Assembly: GCA_002724315.1 (NCBI GenBank)
Contig: PBOJ01000136.1
Span: 1-63,858, forward strand
Length of the DNA: 63,858 nucleotides
Direction of reading: 5' to 3'
Origin: Planctomycetaceae bacterium
GTDB lineage: Bacteria > Planctomycetota > Planctomycetia > Planctomycetales > Planctomycetaceae
Below, piece by piece: positions 17,145 through 25,787 of the stretch. The first letter of the stretch is position 1. Each line of letters opens with the position of its first letter. The notes below the pieces were generated by a model. The model was not told where the DNA came from. It did no database searches and saw only the letters and a program-made list of their open reading frames with translations. The translations under genes and the position numbers were made by a program.

Positions 17145-20105
17145 CTACGGGCGTTCCGGAGGAGCGAGCTTAGCATCGCGTGGCTGCAGGAAAAACGACG
17201 GCAGGGCAGGCCGGCCGCCGATGTCCTTGGCGTTGTAGATCATCTGGGCGTCGAGCACCTTGGTGATCTGGTCCTGCAGCCGCCCGAGATGCGCCCGGGT
17301 GTAGGGATCGACTTTGCCACCCCAGTCCTTGGTCGACTTGGCGACGCGGGCACGGATCTCAACAAGTTCCTGCCGAGCCAGCAGCGCGATCGCCTTGTAG
17401 GCCGCTCCCGAGCCGTTGCCGGGGAGGCTGAGCGTGATCAGGCGATCAATGTGTTCCTGCTGCAGGTTCCGACGGAGGCTGGACACCAGCGGCTTGCGGG
17501 CCGTGGCACCCTCCTTCGGTTTCTGGCCGAGTTCCGACCAGATCTCGGTGCTCAGAGCCTTGAGCAAGTCGGGCAGCGTCAGAGCCGGCTGGTCGGCCGG
17601 AATGCGGAATTCGTTGTCGTAGGTCCGTCTCAGCGTGGTGGGATTCATCAGCATCGTCAGGGTGGACGCCTGCAGGCCGATGATTCGGTCGTGGACCGGC
17701 CAGGCCGGTTGACTGCTCATCGCGTGCGCGAATCCTCCTCCTCCGTCGAGCCACTTGTCCACGGTCATGTGGCGGAGCAGCTCGGTAGACAGCCCGTACG
17801 CCTTGTCGCGGAATGTCGACTCGATGACGAACTTCAGGGCGTCCTTCTGTGAGCTGGTGGGGACGACCGAGATCGGAGCACGGCCGTTCTTGTCGCCCTT
17901 GCGGTCGCGGTTGACGTGAGCTCCGCCGATCCAGTTGGCCATCATGCTCACCGACCGCATCTGGAGCGACAGGGTCAATTCGTATCCGCGACGTGCCTTC
18001 GACCAGCTGTCTCCGGACTTGACGAACTTTTCGAGCAATCGACCACGGTGGTACTGGACCAGGTCGAGTTGCGCCTTGGCGTAATCGAGCGGGTTCTTGC
18101 TGAAGTCGTAGCGACGGGCCAGGGGGTCGGGACCGCCGGTGTCCTCGTCGGTGGCGTAGGCCAGTTCCGGTTCGGCCACCCGGGCGAGGATCTTCTTGAG
18201 GTCCTTCGAGAAGGTGTACCCGTATTCGATGGCCCAGAGGTCATAGGGGCCGATGTCGATCATCGTGTGGTCGCCCTTGGCCGGGTTCTTTCCCAGCCGG
18301 GCACTCATGTTGACCGGGATGTAGTCCATTACCGAACCGGCAAAGGGCTTCTTGCCCTTGAGCGTTCCGTTGTTGATCTCCGCCAGCGAGTAGATGCTGC
18401 TGGACTTGAAGTTGTGACGCAGGCCAAGCGTGTGGCCGACTTCGTGAGCGACGAGTTCGGAGAGTAACGGGCCGACGAACCACTCGGGGATTCCATCGAT
18501 CAGCGTTGCGGCGGGCCGTTTCGGCTTGGCGGCGACCTTCTTGTCGTCTTTCTTCTTGTCGTCTTTCTTCTTGTCGTCTTTCTTCTTGTCGTCGTCGTCA
18601 TCGAGAGCGGCGAGAATATCGAGGTGCATCTTCATCAGTGAGAGGTCGAAGGCCTTGCCCTGGGCGGCCAGGCAGAGCCCGTTGACCTGACTGGTCCGGC
18701 CAATCAGGCCGTCGTAGAGGTCGTCGCCGATGAAGCGGTTGTCGACCTGGGCCATCGGGTGGCCGGCGTAGGGGGACAGTGCCTGTCGGGCGACGCGGCG
18801 TCTGACTTCCACTCTTTCGGAAGGGGCCGCCAGACGGATGCGAGGATCCCAGCTGGGGTGCTTGGCCAGCCAGGCCAGCGTTTCGGGACTCATTCCCTGC
18901 ATCGCGGCTTGTGGCAGCAGTTCGTTGTATTGCATCCAGTAGTGGCGGATCCAGCCGTCGGTGAGGATGATGTCGGCGTCCAGGATTTCACCGGTCAGTG
19001 GATTCACCCGGCTGGGGCCAATCGCGGTGCCGACGTCGTTGTTGAGCCAGCGGATGAAGTTCCACCGCACATCCTCGGGATCCTTCTCGACGTGTCGGCC
19101 GGTGCGGGCGTTCTGGAATTCGACCTGGATCGCGTTGGAGATCCCGATGTTCTCGAACGCCTTGTTCCAGTAGAGCACACCCTTTTCCACCCAGCGGCGA
19201 TAACGCACCGGCGTGGTGTGCTCGATGTAGAACGTGATCGGGTTCTTTGGTGGACTGATCTTCAGTGACGGGTCGTCTTTTTCCAGGTGCCAGCGGTTGA
19301 TGAAGCGAACCTGCACCTCTTCGTCTCGGTACTTGCCCAGGTCACGGTAGGTGGTGGTGAAGAACCCTATCCGTTCGTCCGCCTTGCGAGGTACGTAACC
19401 CGGAGAGGAGCCCATCTTGCTGATCGAGTAGTGCAGTGTCTTGAGACGGCCACCCGAGGTGGGCAGTTCGAAGGCCAGTTCGACGTTGTCACGGAAGGCC
19501 TTGCATTTCTTGATGGAAAACAGTCTTGGTGAGCTTGACCGGGCCGAGGAGCCGAAGAATCGGGAGGCTCCTCCGACCAAAAGGGCGTCCATGTCGATCA
19601 CAGGTCCCCCCGAGGGGCCCATTGTCACGATGGGGATCTCCATCACGACACGGTCGGTGAACAATCTCGGGACGCTGGCCTTGCTGTGCCGGTCGCCGGT
19701 GCTGCGAACCCCGATATTGGGTTCGATCAACGCCAGGCTCTTGTTGAAGCGGCGGAAGTAGACGTACATCTCACCGGCCTGCAGTCCGGCGAATCGTTCG
19801 CCGCTGGAAACCGTCAATGCGATGTAGAACTTCTGGGACGGACCGACTCCGGCGGGGAGTTCGCCGTAGACCTGCTGGTCCTTGTTTCGCCGGTAGATCG
19901 TGAACAGCGTACGGCTGGCGTCGTTGCTGCTGACGACCTTTTCGAATCCCTTGAGAATTGCCGTGTGCGGTGGGAAATCGGGTCGCGGAGCCGACTTGCT
20001 TGCGGCGGATTTGGTGGCCGACTTGGTGGTTGTCTGCGCCGGAACCGGTGCCGCCACGATCACGGACAACAGCGATACAAAGATCAGCGAAGCGAGGCGG
20101 TGCAT
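17145..20105 (-). CDS. secreted zinc-dependent metalloprotease (DUF5117/DUF4953-like)
   Basis: 986 residues with a signal peptide (MHRLASLIFVSLLSVIVAAP, cleavage near PAQ). Around residue 550, VAHEVGHTLGLRHNFKSS is an extended HExxHxxGxxH zinc site with the catalytic Glu. The surroundings match the large bacterial zinc-dependent metalloproteases annotated with DUF5117/DUF5118/DUF4953. Just before the zinc site is an acidic/basic repeat (KKKDD)n. The C-terminal third is helical. AAGGAA lies upstream of the ATG at 20105. The protein is likely periplasmic or cell-surface, degrading peptides; its substrate is unknown. The 220-base gap upstream separates it from the PP2C gene and should hold its promoter, but I see no convincing hexamer pair. 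Confidence 0.85.
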   Translation of the reverse strand: MHRLASLIFVSLLSVIVAAPVPAQTTTKSATKSAASKSAPRPDFPPHTAILKGFEKVVSSNDASRTLFTIYRRNKDQQVYGELPAGVGPSQKFYIALTVSSGERFAGLQAGEMYVYFRRFNKSLALIEPNIGVRSTGDRHSKASVPRLFTDRVVMEIPIVTMGPSGGPVIDMDALLVGGASRFFGSSARSSSPRLFSIKKCKAFRDNVELAFELPTSGGRLKTLHYSISKMGSSPGYVPRKADERIGFFTTTYRDLGKYRDEEVQVRFINRWHLEKDDPSLKISPPKNPITFYIEHTTPVRYRRWVEKGVLYWNKAFENIGISNAIQVEFQNARTGRHVEKDPEDVRWNFIRWLNNDVGTAIGPSRVNPLTGEILDADIILTDGWIRHYWMQYNELLPQAAMQGMSPETLAWLAKHPSWDPRIRLAAPSERVEVRRRVARQALSPYAGHPMAQVDNRFIGDDLYDGLIGRTSQVNGLCLAAQGKAFDLSLMKMHLDILAALDDDDDKKKDDKKKDDKKKDDKKVAAKPKRPAATLIDGIPEWFVGPLLSELVAHEVGHTLGLRHNFKSSSIYSLAEINNGTLKGKKPFAGSVMDYIPVNMSARLGKNPAKGDHTMIDIGPYDLWAIEYGYTFSKDLKKILARVAEPELAYATDEDTGGPDPLARRYDFSKNPLDYAKAQLDLVQYHRGRLLEKFVKSGDSWSKARRGYELTLSLQMRSVSMMANWIGGAHVNRDRKGDKNGRAPISVVPTSSQKDALKFVIESTFRDKAYGLSTELLRHMTVDKWLDGGGGFAHAMSSQPAWPVHDRIIGLQASTLTMLMNPTTLRRTYDNEFRIPADQPALTLPDLLKALSTEIWSELGQKPKEGATARKPLVSSLRRNLQQEHIDRLITLSLPGNGSGAAYKAIALLARQELVEIRARVAKSTKDWGGKVDPYTRAHLGRLQDQITKVLDAQMIYNAKDIGGRPALPSFFLQPRDAKLAPPERP
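18541..18600 (-). repeat. 15-bp tandem repeat encoding Lys/Asp linker
   Basis: About four copies of a 15-base unit (TTGTCGTCTTTCTTC on the plus strand) encode (KKKDD)n between a run of Asp and the zinc-site domain of the metalloprotease. It is a flexible or ion-binding linker and a site of likely length variation. Confidence 0.85.
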
Positions 20106-20325
20106 TCTCGAGTTCCTTGACGTCTCATGAGACCCACGACGGTCGGATCCGCTGCGAGCAATTCGTTACAACCGGGAGAGTTTCTCCACTCTCTCCAGAG
20201 TTCCAGTCTAACCCACTCAACGACGGCTTGCACCGTTGCTCGAAGGTTTTTGGCACCGGTCACCCGGGGAATCGAGAAGGTTGTGCCGGTTGCACTGGTT
20301 CTGTGGAGACGGGCCACCCCGGCCG

Positions 20326-21066
20326 TCACTCGAGGATCAGTACGACGGCGGTGATGTTGTCCTTGGATCCACCCTGCTGGGCCGCTTCGACAATCGTCTC
20401 GGCAATCTGCTGAGGGTCATCTCCGTCGTTGAGCAACATCTCCAGCGTCAGGTCATCGATGCCGTCGGTGACACCGTCCGAGCAGAGCAGAAAGCGATCG
20501 CCGGTGATCGGATCACACACGTCCGGCGATGTGCCCTCGCCGCCCTCTTTCGATCCAAGATAACGGTAGAGCACATTCCGGTAGCGGTGCGTGATGGCTT
20601 CTTCCGGGCTGATCGTCTCCGCATCAAGCAGGGCCTGTGTTAGCGAGTGGTCGGTGGTGAGCTGTTCGAAGTCCCCGTCTCGCAGACGATAGACACGGCT
20701 GTCGCCGACGCCCCCGGAATAGAGTTGTCCGCCGGCGGCAACCACGAAGACGATCGTGGTTCCCATGTTGTGGAATCGAGGTTCGAGTTGGGCCAGGGCG
20801 ACGATTTCGGTGTTGGCCAACGCCACCACCCGATCGATTGTCTCGATGACCGATTCGCTGGAGGTTTCGTCGAAGTCGAGCTGTTTCTGGAGATGCTCCT
20901 GGATCAACTCGGTGGCCATTTCACTGGCCTTTTCGCCGGCCGACTGGCCTCCCATGCCGTCGGCGACCAGGAAGAAGCGGTTGTCGGGGTCGAGTGCGAG
21001 CCGGTCCTCGTTGTTGTCCCGGAAATTCCCGGTGATGCTCAGGCTGCCGACTTGAACGCGTGCCAT
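20326..21066 (-). CDS. PP2C-family Ser/Thr protein phosphatase
   Basis: 246 residues, the length of a single Stp/PrpC-type domain. It removes phosphate from Ser/Thr, countering Hanks-type kinases. Metal-binding motifs are all visible: ITGNFRDNNEDRLA, FLVADGMGGQSAGE, GVGDSRVYRLRDG, LLCSDGVTDGI and GSKDNITAVVL. The ATG at 21066 is preferred because longer versions overlap the upstream deacetylase gene. It has no membrane segment, so it is cytoplasmic. It lies 38 bases after the PIG-L deacetylase gene and could be the last gene of that minus-strand run. Confidence 0.93.
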   Translation of the reverse strand: MARVQVGSLSITGNFRDNNEDRLALDPDNRFFLVADGMGGQSAGEKASEMATELIQEHLQKQLDFDETSSESVIETIDRVVALANTEIVALAQLEPRFHNMGTTIVFVVAAGGQLYSGGVGDSRVYRLRDGDFEQLTTDHSLTQALLDAETISPEEAITHRYRNVLYRYLGSKEGGEGTSPDVCDPITGDRFLLCSDGVTDGIDDLTLEMLLNDGDDPQQIAETIVEAAQQGGSKDNITAVVLILE

Positions 21067-21104
21067 GATCTCGGGAACCGCGGTGGAAGGGGCGCGTGAA
21101 GGGA

Positions 21105-21860
21105 TTACACCGTTGTGGGACAGAGTGTGCTGACCAGGTCGCTGATCCCCAGTGGCCGTGCCCCCGTCAACAGTTCCCCCGCCTGGAAACCGGAGATCGC
21201 TCCGTGGAGCGCCGCCCGGCCCTCGACCAGGCGGAACACCCGGTTCTTTTCCGGCGGAAACTGCGTCCGGTAGGCCCGAATCGACTCCAATTTTATCTCG
21301 AGTGTCTCGGAAATATCTACGACAAACCGCGCCGGCCCGCTCGGGGCGTCGAGCGAGGCAAAGGCGAGCGAGTACCAGGCTTGTTGCTCGATGGTGTGGA
21401 CCGGCAGGCCGTCGAAGGTCTCGTCCCACTTCGTCAGTCTCGAATAGAACACTGCGGCGTCAATGATCTTGGCGGCCTCCGCGTGGTCCGGAGAGGCCAT
21501 GGGAGTGGGCCCTTCGAGCCCGATGACGATGCGGGGGCGGAAGCGACGGAAGATCTTGGCCAGCTCGACCCGGACTTCAAACCCGTCAAAGAGCCGTCGG
21601 TTGGGGAAGGCCATTGTCTCGCGGTGGACTCCCAGGATCCGGGCTGCCTCGGCTGCCTCGGCCAGTCTCACCTCTGGAGAGGGACTTCCCGGGGTGGGTT
21701 CACCGTCGGTCAGATCGACGATGCCCACGTCGTACCCCTGCTGCACGAGTCTCGCCAACGTGCCCCCGCAACCGATCTCAACGTCATCGGGGTGGGCTCC
21801 AACGGCAATCACATCGAGCGAATCGGGAACACCTGGCGGAGAGTTGTCGTCGGTGGACAT
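21105..21860 (-). CDS. PIG-L/LmbE-family N-acetylglucosaminyl deacetylase
   Basis: 251 residues. The zinc-binding motif [19 protein letters not shown] is at the N-terminus and [16 protein letters not shown] supplies the second histidine. [11 protein letters not shown] also matches the family. These enzymes deacetylate GlcNAc conjugates; the pattern is closest to BshB1-type enzymes of bacillithiol synthesis (GlcNAc-malate deacetylase), though other bsh genes are not in the window. The gene begins five bases after the alpha/beta-hydrolase-like gene, so the two are likely cotranscribed. Substrate assignment is inference. Confidence 0.88.
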   Translation of the reverse strand: MSTDDNSPPGVPDSLDVIAVGAHPDDVEIGCGGTLARLVQQGYDVGIVDLTDGEPTPGSPSPEVRLAEAAEAARILGVHRETMAFPNRRLFDGFEVRVELAKIFRRFRPRIVIGLEGPTPMASPDHAEAAKIIDAAVFYSRLTKWDETFDGLPVHTIEQQAWYSLAFASLDAPSGPARFVVDISETLEIKLESIRAYRTQFPPEKNRVFRLVEGRAALHGAISGFQAGELLTGARPLGISDLVSTLCPTTV

Positions 21861-21865
21861 GGTGG

Positions 21866-22813
21866 TCAGTCGCCGGAGACTGGCAGCGACGATGGGGTCA
21901 CCACGAGGCTCTCTTCAAGGAAGGTTCGCACCAGTTTTGTCAGTCGGTGCGGGTGGGTCAAGCAGCCCAAAGGGCCGCATCCGGCCAGGGTCTCGACACG
22001 CGCCGCCGGCACCGTCTCGACGATGGCCATCGCGGCAGGCGTCCGGACCGGGGCCTGGTCGTCGTAGAGCGACTCGGGGACGATCAACAGGACCGGGGGG
22101 ACGGATTCACTGGTGGCGAGCTGGTCGAGGCAGCCGGAAAGATCGAGTCCATCGAGGCGGCGGGCACGTCGTGAGGCAACACGCAGGGGCAGCCCGCCTG
22201 TGGTCTCGATCGCAAACGCCAGCCGCGACTCGTCGAAGGGAGGGAACCAGGGGTGGTGATTGTGGACCATCAGACTGCGGAACCCGGGTACGTGAGCCAG
22301 TCGGCCGGGCAGAAAACTGCCCAGGCGAGCCAGGCACCGTTCGGCCGTGGTCAGGCGGGTGCCCACCAGGGGACCCTGGAGCACCGCGGCGGCGATCCGG
22401 CCTCCGGCATCGGCAAGTGCCGCCAGCCCGACCGCACTGCCCAGTCCGGTTCCCAGGACCGTCACATCCGGACCCGCGTGCTGATCACAGACGTGCCAGA
22501 AGTCTTCGACGAGGTCTTCGATTGACCCGGGGACAATCGTCGTGTCACGTGTCACGAGACTCGAGTCGTCGTACAGAACACAGCGGAACTGGTCGCGGAA
22601 CAACCAGGCGGCCAGGACCATCAATCGCCAGTTGCCCAGCAGGGGGTTGAGGAACACCAGTGACGGACCGCGTCCGATCGAGCGACCATGGATCGGTCCG
22701 TGAATCCCGTCGATCTCCCATTCGTCGGCCTCCTCGTCGAAAGCCACCAGCACCTGCTGCCAAGACAGTGGCGTCGGGCAGTCCGACGGGGCGGGGTCGA
22801 TCGGTAAGGCCAT
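21866..22813 (-). CDS. alpha/beta-hydrolase-like protein without nucleophile Ser
   Basis: 315 residues. The fold pattern fits an alpha/beta hydrolase: [16 protein letters not shown] near the start (strand plus oxyanion region), [11 protein letters not shown], a strand leading to [17 protein letters not shown], and [16 protein letters not shown] where the acid would lie. At the nucleophile elbow GxSxG it reads G121-T-G-L-G125, so residue 123 is Gly rather than Ser. It could be a binding protein or use another residue. His near the C-terminus ([10 protein letters not shown]) may be structural. The ATG at 22813 was chosen over longer frames without conserved content. It is likely cotranscribed with the PIG-L gene. 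Confidence 0.6.
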   Translation of the reverse strand: MALPIDPAPSDCPTPLSWQQVLVAFDEEADEWEIDGIHGPIHGRSIGRGPSLVFLNPLLGNWRLMVLAAWLFRDQFRCVLYDDSSLVTRDTTIVPGSIEDLVEDFWHVCDQHAGPDVTVLGTGLGSAVGLAALADAGGRIAAAVLQGPLVGTRLTTAERCLARLGSFLPGRLAHVPGFRSLMVHNHHPWFPPFDESRLAFAIETTGGLPLRVASRRARRLDGLDLSGCLDQLATSESVPPVLLIVPESLYDDQAPVRTPAAMAIVETVPAARVETLAGCGPLGCLTHPHRLTKLVRTFLEESLVVTPSSLPVSGD

Positions 22814-22859
22814 GGCGGTCACCGTCGGTCGAGCAGAATTCTCGATTTCGCGGCGTAGG

Positions 22860-23870
22860 CTAGCGGGTCGGCGGGGCGGCAGCGACCGGAGTCGGTGGCA
22901 ACAGGTCCTGGAACTGGCGGCGGGCACGCCCGATCAGTTCCAGGTAATCCTCTCGCCAGCTCTTGTCGGACCATACCTGGAGATCGTAGTGGCCCCGGTA
23001 GCCTGCCCGGATCAGACACTCGAAGATCTCGGCCAGGGGGATGATCCCGTCACCGGGCAGCAGGCGGTCGTGACGCGAGCGGACCGGTTCGTGCCAGTCG
23101 GAGACCTGCACGACCTTGACCAGGGAGACCAGTTCACGCAGCCGGGCTGCCAGGCCAGGTTCCTGCCAGAGGTGGTAGGTGTCGAAGGCGAGTCCGATCT
23201 GCGGGTGGTCAGCCATCGCAAGGATGTCGGTCGTTTCATCGAGTGTGGTGAGGAAGGTCCAGTCGGAGGCAAACATCGGGTGCATGGGCTGCAGGGCCAG
23301 GTGGACACCGGCTTCGGCCGCGTCGTCGGCGAGTTCTCTCAGGGCATCGAGCAGCAGCCGGCGGGCGTGGTTGAGCGTATGAGTGCCTCGGCTGCCGCTG
23401 ACGACCACCACGCATTCGGCACCAACTTCACCGGCGAAGCGAATGGCTTGCCGAGCGTCCCACACCGAGTCGTGGAAGCTGTGACCGTTGGTCCCGGTGA
23501 AGCCACCGACCCAGGAGACAGACGAGACATCCATTGATGAGTCTCGCAGCAATTCGATCGCTCGATCCTCACCGAACTCAAGTACCTTCGGTCGCCAGAG
23601 TCCGATCGAGGAAATTTCCGAGTCGCGACAGCCGGAGACATCCTGGAGCAGATCCCAGCGAATGGTGGTCAGGCCGTTGACCGAGAGGCGAGCCGACGGG
23701 GGACTGGTCTGCTGAGCCGGGGAAGCCGAATCGTGGGCCGTGGGCTGGTCGGCCCGTTCGAGCTGGGGGCGAGAAGTCCGGGAGAGGGTGGACCAGTCTG
23801 ACACCGGGCGTCTCGACTCGAAGGCGACCCTGAACGGTCGCGGGAACGGGGATGGATGATGACGGGCCAC
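22860..23870 (-). CDS. sugar phosphate isomerase/epimerase-like TIM-barrel protein
   Basis: 336 residues. After a long, Pro/Ser-rich N-terminus of about 60 residues, the AP-endonuclease-2/xylose-isomerase-like barrel starts at RLSVNGLTTIRWDL. Metal-ligand style motifs appear as LALQPMHPM (usual LxxExHP, with Gln for the Glu), LAFDTYHLW and VQVSDWHE. Such proteins isomerise or epimerise keto sugars or inositol derivatives. The replacement of the first metal-ligand Glu by Gln makes activity uncertain. The start is a GTG at 23870; no ATG precedes the conserved core. It lies 46 bases upstream of the hydrolase-like gene. Confidence 0.75.
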   Translation of the reverse strand: MARHHPSPFPRPFRVAFESRRPVSDWSTLSRTSRPQLERADQPTAHDSASPAQQTSPPSARLSVNGLTTIRWDLLQDVSGCRDSEISSIGLWRPKVLEFGEDRAIELLRDSSMDVSSVSWVGGFTGTNGHSFHDSVWDARQAIRFAGEVGAECVVVVSGSRGTHTLNHARRLLLDALRELADDAAEAGVHLALQPMHPMFASDWTFLTTLDETTDILAMADHPQIGLAFDTYHLWQEPGLAARLRELVSLVKVVQVSDWHEPVRSRHDRLLPGDGIIPLAEIFECLIRAGYRGHYDLQVWSDKSWREDYLELIGRARRQFQDLLPPTPVAAAPPTR

Positions 23871-23923
23871 ATCCTATGTTGCGGGGTCGCCTTTGGCAAA
23901 CCGAAAGCCTGCCCGGTTTCGGG

Positions 23924-24883
23924 TCACCGGTTGATCATCATCTCGTGATTGGAACCCAGCAGAACCTGCACACTGCGGCTGGTCACCGAGGTGTATTTCA
24001 GCGACACGAAAAACAGGTTCGGCAGGCGGGCGAGTCGGACGCCGCCGTGGTCGCTGACCCGTGTGCCATCCAGTGACAGTTCCATCAACTGGGGGTAAGT
24101 CCTGAGTGTCTCGATGGCGTCGTTGTCGACCATCGTCCAGTTCAGTTGCAGGATCTTCAGTTGCGGCCGGTGGCCCAGTTGTTTGATGCCCCGACTGGAG
24201 ATCAACGTGCCGGAAAGAGTGAGGACGTAGAGATTCTGCAGGGGAGCGAGATGGGCCAACCCGGCGTCGCTGATGGCTGTTTCCTTCAGCGCGACGTCGG
24301 TCAGGCTCTCGATCTGCCCGATCTGTCGCAGACCGTCGTCATCGATTTTGGTCCCGCCGAGGTTCAGGGAATTCAGCATGGGGAACCTGGGCAGTCCGCG
24401 TCCGGTCACTCGGGTGTTTTCCAGATCGAGTCCCTTGAGCCTGGGGAGCGGGCCGAGTGCCGAGAGGCCATCGTCGGTGATGGAGGTGTTGCGGAGTCCC
24501 AGCCATCGCAGGCGAGTGAGTCCGGCCAGGGAAGCGAGACCGCCGTCGGTGACCTGGCTGCCACTGAGGTCGAGTGTTTCCAGTTCCTCGTATGTTGCCA
24601 GCCGCCGCAGCGTCGAGTCGGTGACCGTCTTCTCTCCGGTGGTCTGACGGATCCAGTGCGGGGTGCCGGGTTCGAAGGCGATTCTCGGCGGCATTTGCCG
24701 TTGCCGTTCGGATTTTTCGAGTTCGTACGGAATCCACAGCGCGAGGACGATCAGGGCGATCACGATCAGCGGAGTGACGATCCACCCGGCGTACGGGTTG
24801 TGCTGGCTGCTCCCAGGAGTTGGCGTTTCGCCGGGGCGATCTCGCGGTTCGGCGGTCGTCTCCAACGAGTCCGGTGTCGGCAT
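23924..24883 (-). CDS. membrane-anchored leucine-rich repeat protein
   Basis: 319 residues. A short Pro/Thr-rich N-terminus is followed by one membrane helix (IVTPLIVIALIVLALWIPY). The rest is at least nine leucine-rich repeats of the form LxxLxLxxTxITDxGLxxL, the RNI-like/planctomycete type. The repeats are on one side of the membrane, probably the periplasm. They are protein-interaction surfaces; the partner is unknown. The ATG at 24883 is favoured over a GTG at 24928. The gene ends close to the isomerase-like gene (53 bases). Confidence 0.8.
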   Translation of the reverse strand: MPTPDSLETTAEPRDRPGETPTPGSSQHNPYAGWIVTPLIVIALIVLALWIPYELEKSERQRQMPPRIAFEPGTPHWIRQTTGEKTVTDSTLRRLATYEELETLDLSGSQVTDGGLASLAGLTRLRWLGLRNTSITDDGLSALGPLPRLKGLDLENTRVTGRGLPRFPMLNSLNLGGTKIDDDGLRQIGQIESLTDVALKETAISDAGLAHLAPLQNLYVLTLSGTLISSRGIKQLGHRPQLKILQLNWTMVDNDAIETLRTYPQLMELSLDGTRVSDHGGVRLARLPNLFFVSLKYTSVTSRSVQVLLGSNHEMMINR

Positions 24884-24998
24884 GACATCGCTCTCTTCGG
24901 GCGACCCCGTCCTGGCCGACCGGGTCACTTTCCTGAATACGGGACAGCCTAATCGTGACCGTCCGGCTGATCAAACACCGGGCAGGTGCCGAATCGGA

Positions 24999-25736
24999 TC
25001 AGAAAATCCCGAGTTTGTCGCGGGCGTCGTCGGTCATCCGCTCGGGTGTCCACGGAGGGGTCATCACGAGGTTGATTCGTGCCTCGGTGACGCCTTCGAG
25101 CCGTTCCAGTGCCATCTTGGATTGCTGGACGAGTTGGGGGCCGGCCGGGCACGCGGGGCTGGTCAGCGTCATGTCGACGGAGACCACTTCGTCGTCTTCC
25201 TCGCGGATGTCATAGATCAGCCCCAGGTCAACGATGTTGACCATCAGTTCCGGATCGATCACCTCGCGCAGGGCTTCCAGCATCGCCGACGCGCCGGCGG
25301 TTTCTTCGACTTCCGCCTCCGCATCACTGCCGGCTGTCGTTTCGGCCGTTCCGTCCTGGTCGGTTTCGGGGGCCTGTCCGGCAGCGGGAACCGTCGGTGT
25401 TTCTGTCTCGGCGGTGCTTTCGGCTCCGCCGGGCCTGACCCGAATCTGTCCGTCGTCGATCTGTACCGAGTAGACGGCAACTGGCTCGGTGGCGGGCATG
25501 CACAGGGCGTCACCGGTGGTGAGGTCGAATCGTGCACCGTGTCGGGTGCAAGTGATTTGTCCGTCGGCAATCGGCCCATCGCCCAGGGGCTGCCCGTCAT
25601 GGGTGCAGACATCTGCGACGCACAAGTAGTCGTCGTCAATGCGGACCAGCAACACCGGTTCGTCGTCGACGAAAACGGCCTTGCGGTCGCCCGGCTGCAG
25701 TTCGTCGGTCGTGGCCACTGTGGTCCAGTCGGTCAT
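24999..25736 (-). CDS. Rieske [2Fe-2S]-MIP18 (SufT-like) fusion protein
   Basis: 245 residues in two domains. Residues 1-105 form a Rieske ferredoxin-type domain with C44-T-H46 and C63-T-R-H66, the two Cys and two His that bind a [2Fe-2S] cluster. A linker of about 45 residues rich in Thr, Ala and Glu follows. Residues of about 155-245 are a MIP18/DUF59 domain like SufT and PaaD: EALREVIDPELMVNIVDLGL and TLTSPACPAGPQ with the conserved Cys. SufT-type proteins help mature or deliver Fe-S clusters. The gene is the last of the suf operon, 51 bases after sufD. A redox or cluster-sensing domain joined to a cluster carrier is unusual. Confidence 0.88.
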   Translation of the reverse strand: MTDWTTVATTDELQPGDRKAVFVDDEPVLLVRIDDDYLCVADVCTHDGQPLGDGPIADGQITCTRHGARFDLTTGDALCMPATEPVAVYSVQIDDGQIRVRPGGAESTAETETPTVPAAGQAPETDQDGTAETTAGSDAEAEVEETAGASAMLEALREVIDPELMVNIVDLGLIYDIREEDDEVVSVDMTLTSPACPAGPQLVQQSKMALERLEGVTEARINLVMTPPWTPERMTDDARDKLGIF

Positions 25737-25787
25737 CGGACGGCTCCCTGGGGCGAATCGAAATGCGTGGCGTTGCGTCAGTGAGTG

